Shown here: one piece after another, positions 46,024 to 55,657 of the stretch
Layout of the letters: every line of letters begins with the position of its first letter
How positions within the stretch are numbered: position 1 is the first letter of the stretch
Assembly (NCBI RefSeq): GCF_900108345.1
Contig: NZ_FNVV01000013.1
Coordinates: 1,028,944-1,092,943, forward strand
DNA: 64,000 nt
Source: Bacteroides ndongoniae
Lineage (GTDB): Bacteria; Bacteroidota; Bacteroidia; Bacteroidales; Bacteroidaceae
Direction: 5' to 3'
The notes under the pieces: model-generated
What the model was told of the DNA's origin: nothing
Databases searched by the model: none
What the model saw: the letters and a program-made list of their open reading frames with translations, nothing else
Program-made: the position numbers and the translations under genes

Positions 46024-47379
46024 ATGGATACTCGTTACGAAGAGCGACTTGGCACCGATCCGATGCTTCCGCTGATATTCCGTATGGCTTTGCCTGCGGT
46101 TGCAGCCCAGTTGGTTAATTTGCTTTATACATTGGTGGACCGTATGTATATCGGTCACATTCCAGGTATTGGTACTGATGCGCTGGCTGGAGTAGGAGTG
46201 ACCAGTTCTATCATTATTCTGATTTCTTCTTTCTCTTCCATTGTAGGCGGAGGAGGGGCACCGCTGGCATCCATCGCTTTGGGACAGAATCATCGCGAAC
46301 GCGCCGAGAAGATATTGGGTAACGGGTTTGTGCTGCTGATATTGTTTGCAGTCATCACCTCTTCCATTTCCTATATCTTTATGGAACCTATTCTGCTGGC
46401 TATCGGTGCTTCGGCCAATACGTTGCCCTATGCGGTCGATTACCTGTCGGTTTATCTGTTGGGAACGCTGTTTGTCGAGACGGTGGTAGGACTGAATCTG
46501 TTTATCAACTGTCAGGGAAGGCCGGGCGTAGCTATGTGTTCGGTTATCATTGGAGCGGTGCTTAACATAGTGCTGGATCCCTTGTTTATCTTTGTCTTCG
46601 ATATGGGAGTGAAGGGGGCGGCACTGGCTACCATTCTGTCGCAGGCGTGCAGTGCGGTGTGGGTATTGCGTTTCCTGACTTCGCAGAAAGCTTCCTTACG
46701 GTTGGAACTCCGTTATATGAAGTTAGATCGCCGCATTGTAGGAGCTACTTTGGCACTGGGACTTTCTCCTTTCATTATGGCCAGTACGGAAAGTCTGGTA
46801 GGCTTTGTTCTGAATGGCAGTCTGGAGCGTTATGGCGATATTTACGTCAGTGCGCTGGCGGTGATGCAGGCAGCCATGCTGTGTGTCAGTGTGCCATTGA
46901 CCGGTTTTGCGCAAGGATTTGTGCCTGTTGCCAGTTACAATTACGGACATGGCGACCGCGAACGGGTGAAGGCCTGTTTCAAGGTAGCAGTGACAGTGAT
47001 GTTCCTTTTCAACTTTGTACTGGTGTTGCTGATGATTCTTTTCCCTACAGTCATTTCAGCGGTCTTTACCAATGATGTTCGCCTGACTGAAACAGTATCA
47101 CGCTCGATGCCGATATTCCTGGGTGGAATGACTATTTTCGGTTTGCAGCGTGCCTGTCAGAATATGTTTGTGGCCTTGGGGCAGGCGCGTATTTCTATCT
47201 TTATAGCTCTATTGCGTAAAGTGATATTGCTGGTACCCTTGGCCTTGTTGTTGCCGCGGTGGATGGGAGTAACGGGTGTTTTTGCAGCCGAAGGCATTTC
47301 CGATGCAGTAGCCGCCATTTGCTGTACGCTGATTTTTGCATTTTCTTTCCCTCGGATATTGGCGAAGATGAAATTATAG
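46024..47379 (+). CDS. MATE-family multidrug efflux transporter
   Basis: A 451-residue inner-membrane protein with about 12 membrane segments in two similar halves. The start MLPLIFRMALPAVAAQLVN and a LYTLVDRMYIGHIPG segment are typical of the DinF/NorM group, as are GGGGAPLASIALGQ and PLTGFAQGFVPVASYNYG. MATE proteins export drugs or metabolites using sodium or proton gradients. The substrate cannot be predicted. It converges with the TPR gene; a palindromic repeat separates them. Confidence 0.92.
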   Translation: MDTRYEERLGTDPMLPLIFRMALPAVAAQLVNLLYTLVDRMYIGHIPGIGTDALAGVGVTSSIIILISSFSSIVGGGGAPLASIALGQNHRERAEKILGNGFVLLILFAVITSSISYIFMEPILLAIGASANTLPYAVDYLSVYLLGTLFVETVVGLNLFINCQGRPGVAMCSVIIGAVLNIVLDPLFIFVFDMGVKGAALATILSQACSAVWVLRFLTSQKASLRLELRYMKLDRRIVGATLALGLSPFIMASTESLVGFVLNGSLERYGDIYVSALAVMQAAMLCVSVPLTGFAQGFVPVASYNYGHGDRERVKACFKVAVTVMFLFNFVLVLLMILFPTVISAVFTNDVRLTETVSRSMPIFLGGMTIFGLQRACQNMFVALGQARISIFIALLRKVILLVPLALLLPRWMGVTGVFAAEGISDAVAAICCTLIFAFSFPRILAKMKL

Positions 47380-47382
47380 CCT

Positions 47383-47466
47383 GTTTTTTTCCCAGTTAGG
47401 AAAAAAATATTCCCCAGTTAGGAAAAAATTATTGCCTAACTGGGGAAAAATTATTGCCTAACTGGC
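47383..47466. repeat. CCCAGTTAG palindromic intergenic repeat, copy 2
   Basis: Two forward units (CCCAGTTAGGAAAAA at about 47390 and 47413) face two inverted units (CCTAACTGG at 47434 and 47456), with ATTATTG spacers. The fold has A/T runs on both strands between convergent genes, so a two-way terminator is likely. Compare 18386-18461 and 62656-62718. Confidence 0.8.
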
Positions 47467-47512
47467 CTGAAACGAACGCCTCCTTTCGCCTGTTGCCGGC
47501 AGTAGGTTCGGA

Positions 47513-49708
47513 TTAGATTAAATCCAGCACCAGCGGAATGTCTTCGGAAGCGATGCCCTGTTTCAGCAGGGTTTCTTTATCTTTTAGGAACACTTCGAGG
47601 AAAGCCTCCTTACCACCGAGTTCCAGAATGGATTTTTCGTAGTATTCACATGTCTTTTCCAGGTTCCCCAAGCTCCAGGCTACGTGGCCGGCGTTCAGGT
47701 AATCGGTAGCAGTTGGTTTGGCGGCAATTACTTTCTCGTAATGCTTCATGGCCTGCTGGTATTTGCCGCTGACGAACGAACACCAGCCAATGGCACGCCA
47801 GGCTTTCAGACTGTTGTTTTCCATGAAGTCCAGCTTGAAGAACTGTTGAAGGGCTTCGTCGTAACGTTCTTGTTCGGCCAGGCAACTGCCGATAGCAAAG
47901 ATGATGTTTTTGTTTTCGGGTTGTATGCTTTCAGCCTTTTTGTAGTATTCAAGAGCCGAGGCATAATCGCCACACTGACGGTAGCAGACTGCCAGATGAC
48001 GTATGGTCCATACGTGGTCCGGTTTCAGCACATCCGCTTTCCGATAGGCTTCAATAGCTTCTTTGTAGCGTTTTTCTTTCTGTAGGCTGTAGCCTGCTTT
48101 TTGGAAAAGGTCGGCATCTGCATGGTTGTTGTCAATCAGATCGAGATAGATCTGTAAAGCCTCTATGGGATGTTCCTGGGCAAAGTAGAAATCGGCTATG
48201 GCCTTTTGCAGTTCGGGCTTTCCCAATATCTCTTTCAGTGCCGGAATCTTGTGTAAAGCGATGTCCTCCTTAAGCGGGTCGCGGAACTCGCTTCTGCGCT
48301 GATTGAGTTTGAAGAAACGATAAATGTCGTGTATATAAAGATTGCTGATGGTTTCCGGTTGTTCGCTCCGCTGGGAGTATTGGTTGATCTGGTCCTCCAT
48401 AGCCTCGCTTATCCCCTGTACATTCATCTGCTGCAACATCTGCTGGCGCTGTTGAGAAGGGAGACTGCCCATCATGAGGCAAAGCGAATATTTGTCGCTG
48501 TTGCAATAATTCCCTACCCGTAGGATGAAAGAAAGCGTGGAGCTCTCATTGTCCAGATTCAGACCATATATGTTGACGATGCTAGAGTGGCGCTTATCGA
48601 AAGGAAGGAACCAATTGTAAGGTTTCTGAAAGAAAGGATAGCTTTTCAGATGGGCAAAGGTGCTCATGTTGATATCAGCTCCCGACATCTGGAGTTCGTT
48701 CATCTCGCGCATCTTATTCTCGAATTCGGGCTGGTTGATGACCTTTTCCCAATCCGGATTCCGGTCGTTGTCCTCGGACGAGTTTTCGAGGTCGAATTTC
48801 ATGATGTTGCTGACTGCATTCGCGTTTTTTATCATTTCAGGAATGATTTCCTCCTGCATCTTCTTGTTTATCTTGTCAGTCTCCTTGCTGTACAGCAACT
48901 GCATGTAGACGCGGTTCAGCTGTTTGCCGAAGTTACCGTTTTCGTCGAGCAGGGACAGACGGGCTGTCAGATCGGGATAGAGGGAGATGCGGTCGGGATG
49001 ACAGTGCAGAATGATGGCGATGCCGACCAATGCCCGTTGGTTGACTTGCGTATCAGCATGCGTGTAGGCATCCATCAGCCAAGATAGCTTACGTGCGTCG
49101 AAACATTCTATCAGGCTGAGAGTAACCATACTGGTAAACAGGCACAAGTCGATAGATGAGATCAGTTCCGATTTCAGATAGAGTTGGGCTTCTGCCGCCT
49201 CTGTAGTAGTCCAGGCACTGTTTCCCCATGTAGACAATGCAATGTCTTGCTGGGCCGTTTCGTGACGTTCGATGACTTTGTTGATGGTCTTCATGTCGCT
49301 GGGATTCAGCAGGCTGACAGCCATGTCGTCGGTGTAGGCTTCCAGTTCCTTCAGTATCTCGCCCGGACTTTGTACCGGTACGGGATATTTGCATCCTTTA
49401 CGCAGCCAGATGTAATAGCACGATGAAACGTTTTCCAGCAGACTGAGCCGTGTCTGGTCGGCAATTTCCCAGGTTTCGGCCAGCAGGCGTGTGTACAGTT
49501 TGTGCCTTTCGGGGTCCTCGGTACCCTGTTTCATGTATTGCAGCATGTACTGGTAGGAGGTCTGTGCCTGTTCCAGCCGGTTCTGAAGTTCCCAGTTGTT
49601 GGCATTCCACAGGAAAGCCTGCAGTTGCGACTGGGCTTCTTTCAAGCGTTTCTGTTTCAGCAGAAGGACGATATGATTGTATTGCTCTTGTATGTTTTTC
49701 TCGTTCAT
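47513..49708 (-). CDS. Tetratricopeptide-repeat protein
   Basis: About 731 residues from the ATG at 49708; upstream extension is unlikely because a -7 box lies just before. No signal peptide or membrane segment. The N-terminal 550 residues are mostly helical and not recognised. The C-terminal part has several TPR units: a FQKAGYSLQKEKRYKEAIEAYRKA segment, LAVCYRQCGDYASALEYYKKAE and a GWCSFVSGKYQQAMKHYEKVI segment. TPR proteins act as binding scaffolds; the partner is unknown. Confidence 0.85.
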   Translation of the reverse strand: MNEKNIQEQYNHIVLLLKQKRLKEAQSQLQAFLWNANNWELQNRLEQAQTSYQYMLQYMKQGTEDPERHKLYTRLLAETWEIADQTRLSLLENVSSCYYIWLRKGCKYPVPVQSPGEILKELEAYTDDMAVSLLNPSDMKTINKVIERHETAQQDIALSTWGNSAWTTTEAAEAQLYLKSELISSIDLCLFTSMVTLSLIECFDARKLSWLMDAYTHADTQVNQRALVGIAIILHCHPDRISLYPDLTARLSLLDENGNFGKQLNRVYMQLLYSKETDKINKKMQEEIIPEMIKNANAVSNIMKFDLENSSEDNDRNPDWEKVINQPEFENKMREMNELQMSGADINMSTFAHLKSYPFFQKPYNWFLPFDKRHSSIVNIYGLNLDNESSTLSFILRVGNYCNSDKYSLCLMMGSLPSQQRQQMLQQMNVQGISEAMEDQINQYSQRSEQPETISNLYIHDIYRFFKLNQRRSEFRDPLKEDIALHKIPALKEILGKPELQKAIADFYFAQEHPIEALQIYLDLIDNNHADADLFQKAGYSLQKEKRYKEAIEAYRKADVLKPDHVWTIRHLAVCYRQCGDYASALEYYKKAESIQPENKNIIFAIGSCLAEQERYDEALQQFFKLDFMENNSLKAWRAIGWCSFVSGKYQQAMKHYEKVIAAKPTATDYLNAGHVAWSLGNLEKTCEYYEKSILELGGKEAFLEVFLKDKETLLKQGIASEDIPLVLDLI

Positions 49709-49745
49709 ATATAGGGAATATTTTCTTGTATGATTATATATGTTG

Positions 49746-49753
49746 CAAATATA
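49746..49753 (-). promoter_or_regulatory. Putative -7 box of the TPR gene
   Basis: CAAATATA reads TATATTTG on the minus strand (TAnnTTTG), 37 bases before the start. A TTTTTTGG stretch about 19 bases upstream could serve as the -33 element. Confidence 0.55.
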
Positions 49754-49779
49754 CAAAAAGGATGCCAAAAAACACTTGC

Positions 49780-50811
49780 TTAGAATCTGACTTGTATCTG
49801 GGCTTGTATCAGGTTGGAACTTTCTCCCTTGTGACGGTCGCAGTACGTATATTGTGCCTGTACACGGCATTTGGGGTAGAACCAGTATTGCAGCCCTGCC
49901 ACGTAGTTGGTTTGTTTGTCTGCCGCAGTCTTGTTTTTGTTGAGGTAGTCATACGAAGCGATGACGTCCAGTTTGGGCAATACGTGAACCGATGCTGTGC
50001 AATAATATCCTTCGCTTTTGACGTTTCCGTCTTTTCCTGCCAGATATTCGGTGCGGATGTCAACCGGAGTGGTGGTAATCGTGGCACCTGCCGACCAGCG
50101 GTTGCGTGTATAGTTTTCGCCTATACCGACTTCGGGATTGTAGGCAGAGGCGGCAACGGCGTGTCCTTTTCCTTTTATAAACGAACCTCCTGCCGACAGC
50201 CATTTCAGCGGATGGAAGATGAGGCGGCCTACGATGTCTTTCTGGTTGTTCAGGTCTTTTTTGTTGATGCCTTGTCCGTTCATTACAGCCAGGTTGTAGC
50301 TTATCAGTTTGTCGAAGAGGTCACCGTATACCATCAGTCCCAGGTCGCGACCGCTGTTTGAACCATACAGAGGATCGCTGCCGTCGATACCGGCCAGGTA
50401 GTTGACAGACTGTGCATAGCAGTTGATCAACTCTACATAGCAGGGCGATATAGGATTCTCGAAAGTATACATGGTTTTGAACTGTCCGAGCCGGACTTTG
50501 ATTTCGGGCAGAAACTTGTATTCAGTGTAAGCTTCGAGTATTTTTCCTGTATTGGCAAAACTGTACATGAAGTAGCATAACCATTTGTCGGTTATCTGGC
50601 CGCTTGCCATGAAGATGACGCGTTTGATGTCGAACGTGTTGCTCCCTCCATTCTGGTCGTCATAGGTGTAACCGACTTGCGCATATCCCTGCAGGGTGAT
50701 GCGTTCTTTCAGAGTGTTTATTACTTCGTTTGCTGTTTTTGTATTTTCCTGTGCTTTGAGTGTGTATCCTCCGCATAACAGAAGGAGGCAGGAAAGCAGG
50801 ATGTGTTTCAT
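49780..50811 (-). CDS. Outer-membrane porin, OprO/OprP-like
   Basis: A 343-residue protein with a signal peptide (ending YTLKAQ) and alternating beta strands throughout, ending in an aromatic residue (IQAQIQVRF). ITLQGYAQVGYTYDDQ, VRLGQFKTMYTFENPISP and LGLMVYGDLFD match the phosphate-selective-porin group common in Bacteroidetes. Anion uptake is possible, but phosphate specificity is not shown. It starts 72 bases after the end of pgk on the same strand, beyond a terminator. Confidence 0.82.
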   Translation of the reverse strand: MKHILLSCLLLLCGGYTLKAQENTKTANEVINTLKERITLQGYAQVGYTYDDQNGGSNTFDIKRVIFMASGQITDKWLCYFMYSFANTGKILEAYTEYKFLPEIKVRLGQFKTMYTFENPISPCYVELINCYAQSVNYLAGIDGSDPLYGSNSGRDLGLMVYGDLFDKLISYNLAVMNGQGINKKDLNNQKDIVGRLIFHPLKWLSAGGSFIKGKGHAVAASAYNPEVGIGENYTRNRWSAGATITTTPVDIRTEYLAGKDGNVKSEGYYCTASVHVLPKLDVIASYDYLNKNKTAADKQTNYVAGLQYWFYPKCRVQAQYTYCDRHKGESSNLIQAQIQVRF

Positions 50812-50827
50812 ACGTAAAGATATAAAT

Positions 50828-50863
50828 TAAAAAAGGCAACTCTTTTTTCAAAGAGCTGCCTTG
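50828..50863 (-). terminator. Intrinsic terminator after pgk
   Basis: On the minus strand AAGGCAGCTCTTT pairs with AAAGAGTTGCCTT and a T-rich run follows. It lies 20 bases after the pgk stop. Confidence 0.8.
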
Positions 50864-50883
50864 GGGTATGAATAGATTGACTT

Positions 50884-52140
50884 TTATTCGTTGATAGCAG
50901 CAATACCCGGAAGAACTTTGCCTTCGATAGCTTCGAGCAATGCACCACCACCAGTAGAAACGTAAGATACGCCTTGAGCCAGACCGAACTTGTTAACACA
51001 AGCTACAGAGTCGCCGCCACCTACCAGTGAGAATGCGCCGTTCTTGGTTGCTTCTACGATAGCTTCACCTACAGAACGTGAACCGTGAGTGAAGTTTTCG
51101 AATTCGAATACACCTGTAGGACCGTTCCACAGGATAGTCTTGGAACCTTTGATTACTTCAGCGAATGCTTTTTCACTCTCAGGACCTATATCCAGACCTT
51201 CCCATCCGTCAGGAATTTCGTTTACTTTGCAGAACTTGGTGTTAGCATCGTTCGAGAAAGAGTCAGCAATCTTGGCATCTGTAGCCAATACCAGATTAAC
51301 GCCTTTTTCTTTGGCTTTCTTCATCAGATCCAATGCCAGTTCCAGCTTGTCGTCTTCGCAGATAGATACACCGATCTTACCGCCCATAGCTTTGGTAAAG
51401 GTATATGTCATACCGCCGGTGATGATCAGGTTATCAACCTTGTTCAGCAGGTTTTCGATGATTTCGATCTTAGAAGAAACTTTCGAACCACCCATGATGG
51501 CTGTAAACGGACGGTGAATGTCGTTCAATACTTTGTCAACGGCCTTCACTTCTTTTTCCATCAGGTAACCGAACATCTTATTGTCTTTATCGAAATATTT
51601 AGCAATCAGTGCCGTAGAAGCGTGTGCACGGTGAGCTGTACCGAATGCGTCGTTTACGTAGCAGTTGGCATAAGAAGCCAGTTTCTTTGTGAATTCTTTC
51701 TGGCTCTCTTTTACAGCTTTCTTGGCAGCAGCCTTTTCTTCGTCAGAAGCATCTTCGGCCAAACCACGCGGTTTGCCTTCTTCTTCGGCATAGAAACGGA
51801 GGTTTTCGAGCAACAGTACTTCACCCGGTTGCAGAGCGGCAGCCTTAACGGCAGCTTCTTCACCCATACAGTCGTTAGCAAATTGTACTTCAACACCCAA
51901 CAGTTCAGACAAGTGTTTCAGGATGTGCTTCAAAGAGAACTTATCGGCTACGCCTTTCGGACGTCCCAGGTGAGAACCGATAATAATACTACCACCGTCG
52001 GCCAAAATTTTCTTCAGCGTAGGAAGAGCGGCACGCATACGAGTGTCATCTGTGATGTTGAAGTTTTCGTCCAGGGGTACATTGAAGTCCACGCGAACGA
52101 ATGCCTTTTTTCCGGCAAAGTTAAATTGATCAATTGTCAT
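50884..52140 (-). CDS. pgk: Phosphoglycerate kinase
   Basis: A 418-residue cytoplasmic protein of normal length. Signature motifs: [68 protein letters not shown] and [13 protein letters not shown], then [13 protein letters not shown]. It transfers a phosphate from 1,3-bisphosphoglycerate to ADP in glycolysis. It is a single-gene unit with its own -7 box at 52246 and terminator. Confidence 0.98.
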   Translation of the reverse strand: MTIDQFNFAGKKAFVRVDFNVPLDENFNITDDTRMRAALPTLKKILADGGSIIIGSHLGRPKGVADKFSLKHILKHLSELLGVEVQFANDCMGEEAAVKAAALQPGEVLLLENLRFYAEEEGKPRGLAEDASDEEKAAAKKAVKESQKEFTKKLASYANCYVNDAFGTAHRAHASTALIAKYFDKDNKMFGYLMEKEVKAVDKVLNDIHRPFTAIMGGSKVSSKIEIIENLLNKVDNLIITGGMTYTFTKAMGGKIGVSICEDDKLELALDLMKKAKEKGVNLVLATDAKIADSFSNDANTKFCKVNEIPDGWEGLDIGPESEKAFAEVIKGSKTILWNGPTGVFEFENFTHGSRSVGEAIVEATKNGAFSLVGGGDSVACVNKFGLAQGVSYVSTGGGALLEAIEGKVLPGIAAINE

Positions 52141-52245
52141 AATCTCTATATTTATTTAAAAGTGTTACTTTCTTTTTTCCGGCAGAGATGCGTTACTGGC
52201 TGCACTTTGGCAGGCCTGTATTTGGTCTCTCTTTTCTTTTTGCCG

Positions 52246-52253
52246 CAAAGTTA
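52246..52253 (-). promoter_or_regulatory. Putative -7 box of pgk
   Basis: CAAAGTTA reads TAACTTTG on the minus strand (TAnnTTTG), 105 bases before the pgk start, giving a leader of roughly 95 bases. Confidence 0.5.
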
Positions 52254-52291
52254 GCATTTATTTTTTTTCTTTTGTACGAATAAATGTTATT

Positions 52292-52966
52292 TTATTTGTC
52301 TCTGTTTTCGCTCTCTTTGCTTACTTTATACTTTGAGCAATAATATTTGCACAGCAGTTGCAGCCCGCATTCCTCGCACCGGGGAGTACGCGCCTGGCAG
52401 ATGTAACGTCCGTGCAGGATGAGCCAGTGGTGGGCAATGGGGATGTCTTCGGCAGGAATGTTCTGAGTCAGTTCCTTCTCGACACTGAAAGGGGTGGTGC
52501 AACGGTCGGGAACCAGACCGAGCCGGTGGCTGACACGGAACACGTGGGTGTCGACAGCCATGGCAGCTTTGTTGAATACGACCGATTGGATGACGTTGGC
52601 TGTTTTACGGCCCACTCCGGGCAGTTTGATGAGTTCGTCCAGTGTGTCGGGAACCTGACTGTTGAAGTCCTTGACCAGCATCTGGGCCATACCTACTAGA
52701 TGCTTGGCTTTGTTGTTGGGATAGGACACGCTGCGTATGTAGTCGAAGACAACTTCGGGCGTTGTTGCAGCCAGTGCTTCGGGGGTCGGGAAGTCGCGAA
52801 ACAGCGGAGGCGTTATCAGGTTGACACGCTTGTCGGTGCATTGTGCCGAAAGTATGACGGCAATCAGCAGTTCGAAAGGATTGCTGTAGTGCAGTTCGGT
52901 TTCGGCTATTGGGCGGTTCTCGCGAAACCAGGCTAATATCTTTTCGTAACGTTCTTTTTTTCTCAT
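52292..52966 (-). CDS. nth: Endonuclease III (DNA glycosylase/AP lyase)
   Basis: A 224-residue protein. The helix-hairpin-helix is LPGVGRKTANVI with the catalytic Lys, the following AVDTHVFRVSHRLG contains the catalytic Asp, and the iron-sulfur cluster ligands are the four cysteines in CQARTPRCEECGLQLLC. It removes oxidised pyrimidines in base-excision repair. The next gene upstream on this strand is an MFS transporter, 43 bases away. Confidence 0.96.
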   Translation of the reverse strand: MRKKERYEKILAWFRENRPIAETELHYSNPFELLIAVILSAQCTDKRVNLITPPLFRDFPTPEALAATTPEVVFDYIRSVSYPNNKAKHLVGMAQMLVKDFNSQVPDTLDELIKLPGVGRKTANVIQSVVFNKAAMAVDTHVFRVSHRLGLVPDRCTTPFSVEKELTQNIPAEDIPIAHHWLILHGRYICQARTPRCEECGLQLLCKYYCSKYKVSKESENRDK

Positions 52967-53009
52967 ATATATTGGATGGCTTTGGAGTGAAATCTCTGTT
53001 GCTGTCTGC

Positions 53010-54206
53010 TTATCTTAATTTATTCTTGTGATAGTGCGGAGACACTTTCAGGTGGAAATAAAGAGTCGACACGATGGTGAGGCATGCGCCGAACAGATAA
53101 GCCTTGTCGAAGGTACTGATTTCGGCAATGTATCCTCCTGCCAGCATTCCGATGCCGATACCTACATCCCACGAAGTCAGATAGGTGGAGGTAGCTGTTC
53201 CGCGTTGGCTGTTGGGAGCCAGATTGACGAAAAGCGTATTGTAGGCGGGAAACATGATGCCGAAGCCGATGCCCAGCATCAGGGCTATCAGAAAGAAGAG
53301 GACAGTGCATGCATCACTATTCCAGCGGATGATGTAGACACATGCCGCCAGCAGGAAAAAGCTGACAATGACGACATACAGTCCTGCGGCAATGACTTGT
53401 GTTATTTTTCCTCTGTCTACCAGCTTGCCCGAGAAGAGACGCGACACGGCCATACCAACGGCCATGAAGGTGAAGAAGAACCCGGTAGATGCCTGGATGT
53501 CGATCTGTTTGGCGTACATGGCTACGTAGTTGGTAGTCATACCGTAGGGGATGGACAGCAGCAACAGGCTGATGCCTGCCGGAAGACCTTTCAGCAGAAT
53601 AAAGCGGTCGAGCGAGATGGGTTCGCGCTTGACGGGGGGCTTGTAGGGAGTCTTTACGGCCGAAGCACACAGCATACCGGTCAGGCAGGAGCCTAACGAA
53701 CAGCAGAATATGATGGGGTAAGAGACACTGGCATCGTGTAGGAACAGTCCTGTCATGGGGCCGATGGACATGGCGATGTTGTTGGCCAGTCCGTAGTAAC
53801 CCAGTCCTTCACCGCGGCGCGAGGAGGGCATAATGTCGATGACGATGGTGTTGCCGCCTACGGTAACCATGCCGAACGATACGCCGTGGATAATACGGAA
53901 GAGGATGAACAGGGTAAGTGTGCCTGCTACCAGATAACCTGCAAACATGGCAGTAAAGATGAAATAGGCCAGTAGATACAATGGCTTGCGGGCAAAAGTA
54001 TCGAGCAGGTAGCCGGAGAAAGGGCGAATGCACAAGGCCGCGATGGTGTAGCACGACAAGACAACACCAATGGTGGCTTTGTTGGCCTGAAATACTTCCG
54101 CCAGGTAGAAGGGAAGTACCGGCATCAGCAGCCAGAAGCCGAAAAACAACAGAAAGTTGGCCGCAAGGATAAAGCAATAACTGGGGGTAACGAGCCTGTC
54201 CTTCAT
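53010..54206 (-). CDS. Major facilitator superfamily transporter
   Basis: A 398-residue inner-membrane protein with 12 predicted segments. It opens FILAANFLLFFGFWLLMPVL in part and has the MFS loop YLLDTFARKPLY. A second-half loop, RLFSGKLVDRGKITQV, repeats the pattern. It resembles arabinose/multidrug-efflux-type MFS proteins. No substrate can be given. It lies between pheS and nth on the same strand. Confidence 0.85.
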   Translation of the reverse strand: MKDRLVTPSYCFILAANFLLFFGFWLLMPVLPFYLAEVFQANKATIGVVLSCYTIAALCIRPFSGYLLDTFARKPLYLLAYFIFTAMFAGYLVAGTLTLFILFRIIHGVSFGMVTVGGNTIVIDIMPSSRRGEGLGYYGLANNIAMSIGPMTGLFLHDASVSYPIIFCCSLGSCLTGMLCASAVKTPYKPPVKREPISLDRFILLKGLPAGISLLLLSIPYGMTTNYVAMYAKQIDIQASTGFFFTFMAVGMAVSRLFSGKLVDRGKITQVIAAGLYVVIVSFFLLAACVYIIRWNSDACTVLFFLIALMLGIGFGIMFPAYNTLFVNLAPNSQRGTATSTYLTSWDVGIGIGMLAGGYIAEISTFDKAYLFGACLTIVSTLYFHLKVSPHYHKNKLR

Positions 54207-54345
54207 GTGTGTGAAAAAAATGTTTTAGGCACGAATTATACGAATCTCACGGTTGCCATGTCGGAAGGGGAGGCAACACGGTGTTTTTCGTGTAATTAGT
54301 GCCTAATGAAAAATGAAAAAGAATGTGTTGAACGAGATTTCTCGG

Positions 54346-55380
54346 TTATTGTGCCGCCTCAAACTCTTTCAGGAAACGGACATCGTTTTCCGAGAAGAGG
54401 CGCAAATCGTTGACGCGGTACTTCAGGTTGGCGATACGTTCGATACCCATACCGAGGGCATAGCCGCTGTATACCTTACTGTCAATTCCGTTCAGTTCCA
54501 GTACGTTGGGGTCTACCATTCCGCATCCCAGAATCTCTACCCAGCCCGTGTTCTTGCAGAACGGACAGCCTTTTCCGCCACAAATGTTGCAACTGATGTC
54601 CATTTCGGCACTCGGTTCGGTGAAGGGGAAGTAGGACGGACGCAGACGAATCTTGGTGTCGCTACCGAACATTTCCTGAGCGAAGAGCAGCAACACCTGC
54701 TTCAGGTCGGTGAACGATACGTTCTTGTCTACGTACAGGGCTTCTACCTGATGGAAGAAAGCGTGTGCACGGTAGCTGATGGCTTCGTTGCGGTATACAC
54801 GTCCCGGACAGATGACGCGGATGGGCGGTTGTGTCGTTTCCATCACGCGGCTTTGTACGCTCGACGTGTGCGTGCGCAGGATGACGTTGTGCGTAACATT
54901 TCCTTCGTTGTTTTCGATGAAGAATGTATCCTGCATATCGCGTGCCGGATGGTCTTCGGCAAAGTTCATGGACGAGAATACGTGCCAGTCGTCTTCTACC
55001 TCGGGACCGTCGGCGATGTTGAATCCCATGCGTGCGAAGATATCAATGATTTCGTTTTTTACAATGGAAAGCGGATGGCGTGTACCCAGCTTGATGGGGT
55101 AGGCCGAGCGTGTCAGGTCGAGGTTGTCGCAACCCGTATTCTGGCTTTCGAATTGTTCTTTCAGCGCAGCGATTTTTTCTTGGGCTTTGTTTTTCAGTTC
55201 GTTCAGTTTCATACCTACCTCTTTCTTCTGTTCGGCGGGTACGTTGCGGAAGTCTGCCATCAGTTCGTTGATGGCTCCCTTCTTGCTGAGGTATTTGATG
55301 CGGAGCACTTCGAGTTCCTCAGCATTAGCGGCTTTCATTGCTTCTACTTCTTGCAGAAGCTGTTCGATTTTAGCTATCAT
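54346..55380 (-). CDS. pheS: Phenylalanine-tRNA ligase alpha subunit
   Basis: A 344-residue protein. The N-terminal coiled coil (about residues 1-90) is followed by the class II core: GTRHPLSIVKNEI, FNIADGPEVEDDWHVFSSMNF, HPARDMQDTFF, HTSSVQSR, and the tail motifs ILGCGMVDPNVLE and GMGIERIANLKY. It charges tRNA-Phe together with PheT, which is not in the window. A -7 box lies 40 bases upstream. Confidence 0.97.
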   Translation of the reverse strand: MIAKIEQLLQEVEAMKAANAEELEVLRIKYLSKKGAINELMADFRNVPAEQKKEVGMKLNELKNKAQEKIAALKEQFESQNTGCDNLDLTRSAYPIKLGTRHPLSIVKNEIIDIFARMGFNIADGPEVEDDWHVFSSMNFAEDHPARDMQDTFFIENNEGNVTHNVILRTHTSSVQSRVMETTQPPIRVICPGRVYRNEAISYRAHAFFHQVEALYVDKNVSFTDLKQVLLLFAQEMFGSDTKIRLRPSYFPFTEPSAEMDISCNICGGKGCPFCKNTGWVEILGCGMVDPNVLELNGIDSKVYSGYALGMGIERIANLKYRVNDLRLFSENDVRFLKEFEAAQ

Positions 55381-55419
55381 AGTTATTATCTTATGTTATT
55401 CCTAAAGTAAAAAACGATG

Positions 55420-55427
55420 CAAAGATA
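55420..55427 (-). promoter_or_regulatory. Putative -7 box of pheS
   Basis: CAAAGATA reads TATCTTTG on the minus strand (TAnnTTTG), 39 bases before the pheS start. Confidence 0.55.
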
Positions 55428-55480
55428 CAATTTTATTACGATATAGCTTGTCTTGGGGCCGTTAATTTTGTGCAAGTGTG

Positions 55481-55645
55481 AACTTACGCTTCGGATGCTC
55501 TTTAGTTTTGGTATTGGTTTTGTCTACCCGTCAGGATGTCAAAATCTCGCAGAAAGGAAAATCGATCCGTCTGGAAGGAATCTCTCCGGTGGCCGATGAC
55601 CTGACTGTCATTGCAGTAGTACTCGACAGCAATGTACGGGATTGA
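55481..55645 (+). pseudogene. Possible 3' remnant of an unidentified gene
   Basis: An open frame on the plus strand without a start or ribosome-binding site ends at the TGA near 55645. Its last part reads TRQDVKISQKGKSIRLEG then ISPVADDLTVIAVVLDSNVRD, which looks like the final beta strands of an exported hydrolase (C-terminal domains of some GH29 fucosidases look similar). The 5' portion is missing. An IS982-family element begins 19 bases after the stop. A chance frame cannot be excluded. Confidence 0.35.
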
Positions 55646-55657
55646 ATCGGAAACTTT

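Noticed and set aside
49450..50361. A 303-codon plus-strand frame
   Set aside because: It is antisense to the TPR and porin genes, rich in Cys and Val in shadow fashion, and has no family features.
51085..52254. A 389-codon frame opposite pgk
   Set aside because: It is antisense to a clear pgk gene; long shadow frames are common opposite conserved genes.
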